Translations under genes and position numbers: made by a program
Notes under the pieces: generated by a model
Told to the model about the DNA's origin: nothing
Databases searched by the model: none
Seen by the model: the letters and a program-made list of their open reading frames with translations, nothing else
Part shown: positions 58,001 to 64,000 of the stretch, piece after piece
How the letters are laid out: each line of letters opens with the position of its first letter
Numbering within the stretch: the stretch's first letter is position 1
Assembly (NCBI RefSeq): GCF_022539505.1
Contig: NC_061514.1
Location: 252,638,124 to 252,702,123 of the forward strand
DNA length: 64,000 nucleotides
Source of the DNA: Lolium rigidum
Lineage: Eukaryota; Streptophyta; Magnoliopsida; Poales; Poaceae
Direction of reading: 5' to 3'

Positions 58001-58801
58001 ATGGACAACAATGAGCTTTTTATTCTATTTCCTGAGTTAAGACATGGATTGTTTGATGCGAAAATTAAAAAACCTATGGAACCTTATTTGCATGCTAGTA
58101 GTAATATCAGTATGAACGCTTTGAACATCATTGTTGATAATGATATAGAAAGTTCTAAGCTTGGGGAAGCTGGTTTTGATGAGCATGATATTTTTAGTCC
58201 CCCAAGCATGGAGGAGAAAATTTACTTTGATGATACTTTGCCTCCCATTTATGATGATTATAATGATAGTGGTATTTTGGTGCCGCCTACTATGGAGGAT
58301 AAAGTTTATTATGATTATACTATGCCTTCTATATTTGATGATGAGAATAATAATGATAGCTACTTTGTTGAATTTGCTCCCACTACAATTAATAAGAATG
58401 ACTATGCTTATGTTGGAAGTAGTAATTATTTTATGCATGAGACTCATGATAAGAATGCTTTATGTGATAGTTATATTGTTGAGTTTGTTCATGATGCCAC
58501 TGGAAATTATTATGAGAGAGGAAAATATGGTTGTAGAAATTTTCATGATACTAAAACACCTCTCTATATGCTGAAATTTTTTAAGTTACTTGTGTTTTAT
58601 CTTCCTATGCTTGTCACTTTGTTCTACATGAATTTATTTGTGTACAAGACTCCTTTTCATAGGAAGTGGGTTAGACTTAAAAGTGTTTCATACTTGCTTT
58701 TGATGCTCTCTTTTGCTTCAACTCCTATTTCTTGGGAGTGCATCATTAAAACTGCTGAGCCCATCTTAATGGCTATAAAGAAAGCACTTCTTGGGAGATA
58801 A
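58001..58801 (+). CDS. Orphan ORF of X4, intact, 266 residues, function unknown
   Basis: Not recognised. This is the best copy. It starts at ATG 58001 in the shared context GTTAGGCATAATGG. Features in order: a charged N-terminus (1-60) with LFPELRHGLFDAKIKKPMEP; an acidic region (70-125) with the repeated pattern YFDDTLPPIYDD and YDYTMPSIFDD; a Tyr-rich block (135-190); a hydrophobic segment at about 192-215; and a second at about 227-242. The TAA stop lies within the hairpin TGGGAGATAACCCA just after LLGR. It has no cysteine-histidine zinc knuckle, protease or polymerase motif, so it is not an ordinary Gag. It is conserved in X3 and Z, with high similarity in the middle. Confidence 0.75.
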   Translation: MDNNELFILFPELRHGLFDAKIKKPMEPYLHASSNISMNALNIIVDNDIESSKLGEAGFDEHDIFSPPSMEEKIYFDDTLPPIYDDYNDSGILVPPTMEDKVYYDYTMPSIFDDENNNDSYFVEFAPTTINKNDYAYVGSSNYFMHETHDKNALCDSYIVEFVHDATGNYYERGKYGCRNFHDTKTPLYMLKFFKLLVFYLPMLVTLFYMNLFVYKTPFHRKWVRLKSVSYLLLMLSFASTPISWECIIKTAEPILMAIKKALLGR

Positions 58802-59850
58802 CCCATGTTTTTCTTTTGCTACTGTTTTTTTGTGTCTTGGAAGTTGTTACTACTGTAGCAACCTCTCTTTATCTTTATTTTATTGCATTGTTGTGCCAAG
58901 TAAAGTCTTTGATAGTAAGGTTGATACTAGATTTGGATTACTGCGCAGAAACAGATTTCTTGCTGTCACGAATTTGAGTAGTATTCTCTGTAGGTAACTC
59001 AGAAACATCTGCCAATTTACGTGAGTAATCCTCAGATATGTACACAACTTTCATTCAATTTGAGCATTTTCATCTCAGTCTTTACGGACTGTTCTGTTTT
59101 GACAGATTCTGCCTTTTATTTTGCATTGCCTCTTTTGTTGTGTTGGATGGATTTCTTTGTTCCATTAACTTCCAGTAGCTTTGAGCAATGTACAAAAGTG
59201 TTAATAATGATTGTGTCACCTCTGAACATGTGAATTTTTGATTATGCACTAACCCTCTAATGAGTTTGTTTTGAGTTTGGTGTGGAGGAAGTTTTCAAGG
59301 GTCAAGAGAGGAGGATGATACAATATGATCAAGAAGAGTGAAAATTCTAAGCTTGGGGATGCCCCCGTGGTTCATCCCTGCATATTTCAAGAAGACTCAA
59401 GCATCTAAGCTTGGGGATGCCTCTTATCAGGTCACCTCTATTGAAACTATATTTTTATTCCGTCACATCTTATGTACTTTACTTGGAGCGTCTGTATGCT
59501 TTTATTTTCATTTTGTTATTTTCATTCTCTGAATAAATTCATGCTTGTGTGGGAGAGAGACACGCTCCGCTCGTTCATATGAACACTGGTGTTCTTAGCT
59601 TTATTCTTAATGTTCATGGCGAAGTTTGAAACTGCTTCGTTCATTGTTGTATGGTTGGAAACAGAAAATGCCGCATGTGGTAAATGGTATAATGTCTTGA
59701 ATAATTTGATACTTGGCAATTGTTGTGCTCATATAGATCATGTTTAAGCTCTTGCATCATGTACTTTGTACCCATTAATGAAGAACTACATAGAGCTTGT
59801 TAAAATTTGGTTTGCATGATTGGTCTCTAGAGTCTAGATATTTTCTGGTT
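58802..59850 (+). other. X4 3' noncoding region, truncated
   Basis: About 1.05 kb, matching X1 and Z. The polypurine-like doublet is present (59345 and 59405) but the hairpin is lost by a small deletion (GGGGATGCCTCTTATC). Confidence 0.75.
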
Positions 59851-60193
59851 AGGGATTTCTATTTTCGTGCCCTCGGTTCCTTAGTTGTGCTCAGTTTTCC
59901 CCAGCTCCTTAGTTTTTCCTCAGTTTTCCCCAAGTGCTTGTCTGAAACCATCACAGATGCTATAACGGCCGGTTGCCCGACGGTTGACCGTTATCTTCTG
60001 ACTAGTGGGGCCACGTAGAGCCCGCAAAGACACGTCAGACCATCCATCTTTGTTTGACCGTAAGCATCGTTGTATCCCTGACCAAAACACGCACGAGTGG
60101 GGCTTCGGTATATCGAATGACAAGTGGGCCATGGCGCTGATACAAGGGGCAATACACGGGTAGGAATAGATTTTTAAACGGAGCTCTACATCG

Positions 60194-60394
60194 ATGGCAC
60201 GGAGGAGGTGGCCTGCGGGGTGCCGAGATGAGATCGACGTCCACAAAGAACTGCATGAGGCGAGACCAGACGCATTAGATAGATATGAACTAGACGCGTT
60301 TAACCATGCAAAGAAGAGAAGAAATGGTCGACGACATCGACGACTACCTCAAAACTTTGATCGACCGTGTCCGACACGAACGCGAGCAATGTAG
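60194..60394 (+). other. Possible captured coding fragment in the candidate transposon
   Basis: The frame reads RDEIDVHKELHEARPDALDR, then after about 60310 another frame reads EEMVDDIDDYLKTLIDRV. Both look like natural protein, unlike the surrounding noise. No family recognised. It could be chance. Confidence 0.25.
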
Positions 60395-60872
60395 AGTAAA
60401 CTAGTGTCTCTCCTTTCTGGCGTGTATAGATGGGTGCTAGAAGAGTGTGGTGGCGAAGGGAAAGACCTCGCGGTGGTCTGTGGCATCCAGCATAGCGGGG
60501 CGGCGTGGCTGTGCCCACGTCGGCGTGGATGCATGTTCGGCATTGGCATCAGCATGTACGTTCGGCATTGACCTCGGCGGTATCTCTGGTGTGTCGTTGA
60601 TCGAATGAGGGGACGGGATTGAGGGTGCATCCCGACGGTGACCTAGCAGTGGCGTCGAGCATAGCCAGTTTCGACCATGCCGATATCGGCATCGGCAAAG
60701 TTTGGAGGTTGTGGTGCTCGAATCAAAGAGGGATTTGTTTCTTGTACGCCAAAAGTGATTTGAAACAAGTTTCGTGTTGAAGGTTAGGTAACGAAAGTTT
60801 GTAACTAAGCCCAAAATTATACTAGCGCCATGGTGAGGTTCTTTTTGATAGAGCTATACGGTTGGGCAAACT

Positions 60873-61500
60873 TTTTTGACACTTTTTAGATAGGGTTCCT
60901 TGTTGTTACACGTATGGCATCATGTATGGCAAATTTGGGATCATTTGGAGATGTTCGAAAAAATCACTTTGCTTAAACGCATGCCGTTTCGTCTCACCTG
61001 AAACCAGCTTTTCTAACAAGGTGATTTATTCTACCTCCTCTAAATGACCTCAAATTTCATACAGCTGATCTTCTATACATAGATAGATAGATTGTTTCGT
61101 TTTTATATTTTCGAACTTTTTATTTCCCTTTATAATATCCAATTGATTTTCAGGTCAAAACCTCGAAAAACAGCATCATGTATGGCATCATTTTCGCCAT
61201 AAATTTCAAATTTTGTGAAACTTTCCCTTTTAGATATTCCTTGTTGTTATAGATATGGCATAATGTATGCCAAATTTGGTTAGGTCTCACTGAAACCAGC
61301 TTTTGTAACAAGTTAGGTTTTTTCGACCTTCTCAAAAGGGATTTTTTTCTACCTTCTCTAAATGACCTCAAAAATCATACGGACGATCTTCTATACAAAG
61401 ATAGGTAGATTGTTTCGTTTTTACATTTTTTTGAACTTTTATTTCCCTTTATAATACCCATTTGTTTTCAGGTCAAAACCTCAAATACAGAGATAGATAG
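60873..61500 (+). repeat. Diverged direct duplication, about 345 bp offset
   Basis: The block CTTGTTGTTA...GGTCAAAACCTC occurs at about 60899-61170 and again at about 61239-61490, including CTAAATGACCTCAAA and AGGTAGATTGTTTCG-type segments. Confidence 0.75.
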
Positions 61501-61504
61501 ATTG

Positions 61505-61795
61505 GTTCGTTTATCATTTTTACCGTGAATAGTAATGGCTACAAGAAATCGTAATGGTCTATCAATTTTTGCGTGAAAAGTAATGGATACAACAAATCGG
61601 TGATGGTTTATCATTTTTTGCGTGAAAATTAATGGCTACAACAAATCGGTGATGGTTTATCATTTGGGATTTTCGTGAAAATTAATGGCTACAACAAATC
61701 GGTGACGGTTTATCATTTTTTGCGTGAAAATTTATGGCTACAACAAATCGGTGATGGTTTATCATTTTTTGCGTGAAAAGTAATGCCTAAAAGAG
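61505..61795 (+). repeat. Minisatellite, about 49-bp unit, 5-6 copies
   Basis: Units start at GTGAA near 61525, 61573, 61622, 61675, 61724 and 61773 (spacings 48, 49, 53, 49, 49). The core reads ATGGCTACAACAAATCGGTG then GTTTATCATTTTTTGC. Confidence 0.9.
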
Positions 61796-62061
61796 TTTAT
61801 AATTTTTAGCGCGTGAAAATAAATACAGAAAACCGTCCTTTAGCATACTTAGAGAGTGGAAGGTAACCACCGACAGAGAGAGAGAGGGTTATCCCGCCCG
61901 TTAGATCATACGATCAACGGTCGGCGGGCACGATCCGCGTGACATGGGCTAGACCAATCGGGGCAATGTTGCACGTGTGAGAGAATTTGTGGAGGGAGAG
62001 GGCAAAACCGAGTAGTATCAAGAAACCAAGGGCACCTATGTAAAAAACAGACTAAGGGATT

Positions 62062-62583
62062 CAAATATGAGATTTAAAAAATGGAAAATGCGTGTTTTGT
62101 ACAATAAAACCCATCTTGGCCTATCTCAAACTATTTGCAATACAAATATACATGAGTGTGAGAATTGTGGCCTCATTTAGACAAAGTATGTTTTGGGGAA
62201 AGCTGTTTTGGGAAGGGCTTATTGTGGAAAACCATGCACCTTCATAGCTACTAGGTGATTTGAGAAGGCCTTTGAGAAGTGGCAATTTGTGGTAAAACTT
62301 GATTTATCTATGACTTATCTATGTTTTGAGAACTGGCAATTTGTGGTAAAGACTCCATGAGTATGTGCCACTATTTTTCGGAATTTTTTGCACATTAAAT
62401 AACTCATTTAACTAGTTAATCCCATTTGTTGACTGTCTGTTGACCAACTACTTGAGGGTAAAACTGAGCATATTGCACTAGCCAGTATTAGCACTCAAGG
62501 GGAAAACTAAGCACACAAAAAATACTAGTATAATGCTCGAGGTTATACCTGAGTATATCTAAATTTCCAGGGTTAGACTCGAG
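62062..62583. other. AT-rich spacer upstream of the host gene
   Basis: No gene seen. The segment 62440-62560 has ACTGAGCATATTG and AAAACTAAGCACAC, similar to the inverse of the left end of the candidate transposon, so a second transposon end may lie here. Confidence 0.4.
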
Positions 62584-62740
62584 GACGCGTGTTGCGGTGC
62601 AGAAATGAAAGACGTGCAATTGTTGACGCGTAGACGCCGGTCGCGGTGCGGAAGTCGAAGACGTGCAATCGTGGGCGCGTGGTGCATTGCGAAGTCCAAG
62701 ACGTGCGGACGTGCAGCGGTGGACGCGTAGGACGCGGGTC
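62584..62740 (+). repeat. GC-rich minisatellite upstream of the gene, about 3 copies
   Basis: Units of 40-49 bp carry GACGTGCAAT or a variant (62611, 62660, 62700) and GACGCGT. It ends about 145 bp before the start codon. Confidence 0.75.
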
Positions 62741-62758
62741 GCATTAACCACCCCTTGC

Positions 62759-62768
62759 CTTTATAGAC
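62759..62768 (+). promoter_or_regulatory. Weak TATA-like element of the gene
   Basis: CTTTATAGAC, 118 bp before the ATG, followed by a CT-rich leader (CCTCCTCCCAC, CCCTCTCCCTCTCC) typical of grass 5' untranslated regions. Confidence 0.45.
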
Positions 62769-62885
62769 TCCTCCTCCCACTATCTCTGTCACTCTCACTC
62801 GCCTACGCAACGCCGCCTCTCTCACGTCCCATCATCTTCTCCAAAGCAAAAAACCCTCTCCCTCTCCCTCTCCTCTGCCGGCGAG

Positions 62886-63141
62886 ATGGACAAGGAGAAT
62901 GCCAATCCCATCGTCCACGGCGCCGTCGGCTCCAAGCGTGACGCCTCCCTCTTCGACGCCGTCCCCTCAACGGACGTCGCCGCCGTCCCTCAACGGACGT
63001 CGCCGCCGCCTCCGCCGGTGCATCGGAGGCTGCTGCCGCCGGTCGCGGCCGGATCCCGCCGGGATGGGACCCCTACGAGCCGGTGCCGTACGTCCCTCCC
63101 CGAACCGCTACGACACCTCCATAGAGGACCCATGGAACGAG
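62886..63141 (+). CDS. Exon 1 of XS-type zinc-finger protein gene, frame disturbed
   Basis: The ATG at 62886 (context GCGAGATGG) gives MDKENANPIVHGAVGSKRD. A 23-bp tandem duplication (units from about 62966 and 62989) then shifts the frame; reading on in the shifted frame gives IPPGWDPYEPVPYVPP. Near 63105, at a run of four C, another 1-base shift is needed to reach NRYDTSIEDPWNE, which ends exactly at a GTAACT donor (63142). So exon 1 looks like a real exon with two frame errors, natural or from assembly. An alternative start at 62899 reads into NRYDTSIEDPWNE without any shift but gives a Ser/Pro/Arg-rich, less natural N-terminus. Confidence 0.6.
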
Positions 63142-63693
63142 GTAACTGCGGTTTGCTTCCTTTTTTGTTCCCCATTCCTTTTTGAACCCTATTTGTGCTG
63201 GTGTAGATGGATCTGTGGATGGATGAGTATTGGGCTAATATTTGCGCCGATTTTATTCCATTTTGCTTTGATCCCTCCTTGATTTCGTTTAAGATTTGGG
63301 GTTCGGCCATTCGGTTAATTTATGCAAGTAATAATGGGATCTCAATCGGTTAATTTATGCAAGTAATCATAGGATCTCAATCAGTTATTTTATGCACGAA
63401 TCAAAAGATATCAACCGTTTAATTTGCAAATAATCTGGAATGTGTTCAAGTTCAGATCTGAAATCTGTTTCTTTGCCTATGATGAATCGGTGGGCACAGA
63501 TTTTTGCAGGGAGGGTTCAGCGAACCATTTCTGTGTACAAATCTGTTGTGCATGAGCTTTGGTTCGCTTACACCGTCCCTGTAGACATATAATCGTGTCC
63601 ACTTTAACTGAGGCTGCCTCTGTTTTTCCTAACTTTGTTATCATGCACGTTTGCAACTCATTCACTAATAAATTCCCGTTTGATATGGATCAG
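63142..63693 (+). other. Intron 1 of the zinc-finger gene
   Basis: 552 bp, GTAACT donor, TGGATCAG acceptor, T-rich. It contains a short repeat (CGGTTAATTTATGCAAGTAAT, two copies near 63312 and 63346). Confidence 0.65.
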
Positions 63694-64000
63694 CTGTCTG
63701 GCAGCGACGTCGGCAGCGATGACGAGCACCATGACGTCAAGACTCGCCAGGTGCTGCGGAGGCTGCAGGTCGGCCAGTACGTCTCCTACCTCGACGTCGC
63801 CAAGGGTGTCTACAGGTGCCCCTTCTGCACTAGGAGGCTCGGCGGCACCGACTTCAACCGCGTCCTCACGCATGCCGAGAACATCGGCCACACCAACCCC
63901 AAGGTCGGCGCGTCGGTGAACCCCAACTCCTTCCGCGCCAAGAACTTGGCGCTCGGCATGCACCTCCGCAGCATCCAGCGGGTGGAGATCTCCGGCGGGC
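63694..64000 (+). CDS. Exon 2 of XS-type zinc-finger protein gene (continues past the window)
   Basis: The frame after the acceptor starts LSGSDVGSDDEHHDVKTRQV and is open to the window edge. At about residues 46-49 of the exon a CPFC pair is followed by VLTHAENIGH and NSFRAKNLALGMHLRSIQR. This is the layout of the XS zinc finger (CxxC, HA, then a helix that normally reads HLALxxYL) found in SGS3 and the IDN2/FDM proteins, which act in RNA silencing and RNA-directed DNA methylation. The conserved second histidine is Asn here. An XS domain would be expected further right. High GC3 and an intron with matching phase (0) support a real gene. The family call is by motif only. Confidence 0.55.
   Translation, partial: MSGSDVGSDDEHHDVKTRQVLRRLQVGQYVSYLDVAKGVYRCPFCTRRLGGTDFNRVLTHAENIGHTNPKVGASVNPNSFRAKNLALGMHLRSIQRVEISGG

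Larger units (their letters stand above)
55891..59850 (+). mobile_element. X4: plus-strand non-autonomous LTR element with intact orphan ORF, 3' end missing
   Basis: The 5' LTR is 1874 bp and matches Z in its second half. Duplicated primer-binding sites, an intact orphan ORF and a noncoding region follow to 59850, where a candidate DNA transposon starts. No 3' LTR is present. No Gag or Pol. Confidence 0.87.
59851..62061. mobile_element. Candidate terminal-inverted-repeat transposon, 2.2 kb, no transposase
   Basis: agggatt at 59851-59857 recurs at 62055-62061. Inside, 59867-59901 (GTGCCCTCGGTTCCTTAG...) is an imperfect inverted copy of 62001-62035 (...AAGAAACCAAGGGCAC). The unit replaces the expected continuation of X4. 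It holds no transposase. It has a diverged direct duplication and a minisatellite. Class is not certain; the first bases of the ends do not pair well. Confidence 0.4.

Noticed and set aside
61505..61795. CRISPR-like array
   Set aside because: The 49-bp units are directly adjacent and similar over their whole length with no unique spacers, in a plant genome. It is a minisatellite.

Overview
The window looks like intergenic DNA of a large-genome grass, most likely Pooideae. The reasons are long Ty3/gypsy LTRs that open with TGATACGTC, GC-rich gene ends, and nested insertions. The species cannot be fixed from the sequence alone. Nearly everything from 1 to about 59,850 is LTR retrotransposon. 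One host gene begins at 62,886 and runs off the right edge. Positions 33,801-33,900 are an assembly gap of exactly 100 N.

Layout. (1) 1-16,608: element X1, Athila-like, plus strand, right part only, split by a complete Tat-like element A (1,684-14,666; target duplication attgg). A carries gag, protease, reverse transcriptase, two RNase H regions and integrase on the plus strand, and a multi-exon antisense gene behind them. (2) 16,609-17,517: LTR fragment V. (3) 17,538-32,511: element B1, Athila-like, minus strand, gag-protease without polymerase; a complete element Z (17,681-24,481; target duplication gcggg) sits in its left LTR. (4) 32,512-34,985: LTR fragment Y, the gap, and LTR fragment T. 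(5) 34,986-46,289: element B2, the minus-strand sister of B1, split by a 5.3-kb solo LTR S (36,098-41,425; target duplication gccat). (6) 46,290-51,531: element X3. (7) 51,532-55,890: element W, minus strand, a different gag-protease element with an ATHILA-type ORF. (8) 55,891-59,850: element X4. (9) 59,851-62,061: a candidate terminal-inverted-repeat transposon. (10) 62,584-64,000: a promoter-side minisatellite and a two-exon gene that probably encodes an XS-type zinc-finger protein.

How it fits together. X1, B1, B2, X3, X4 and Z share LTR starts, primer-binding sites, a polypurine tract and a long noncoding 3' region. X1, B1 and B2 encode only Gag and protease. X3, X4 and Z replace gag-protease with an unrecognised ORF of about 270 residues with hydrophobic C-terminal segments. 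X3 keeps the first codons of gag as a short upstream ORF. No member here encodes reverse transcriptase or integrase, so the group looks like a set of dependent elements that share cis-acting parts and need enzymes from elsewhere. This is the most interesting system in the window.

Most retroelement ORFs are broken by frameshifts, some at homopolymers, so individual breaks could be real decay or sequencing error.
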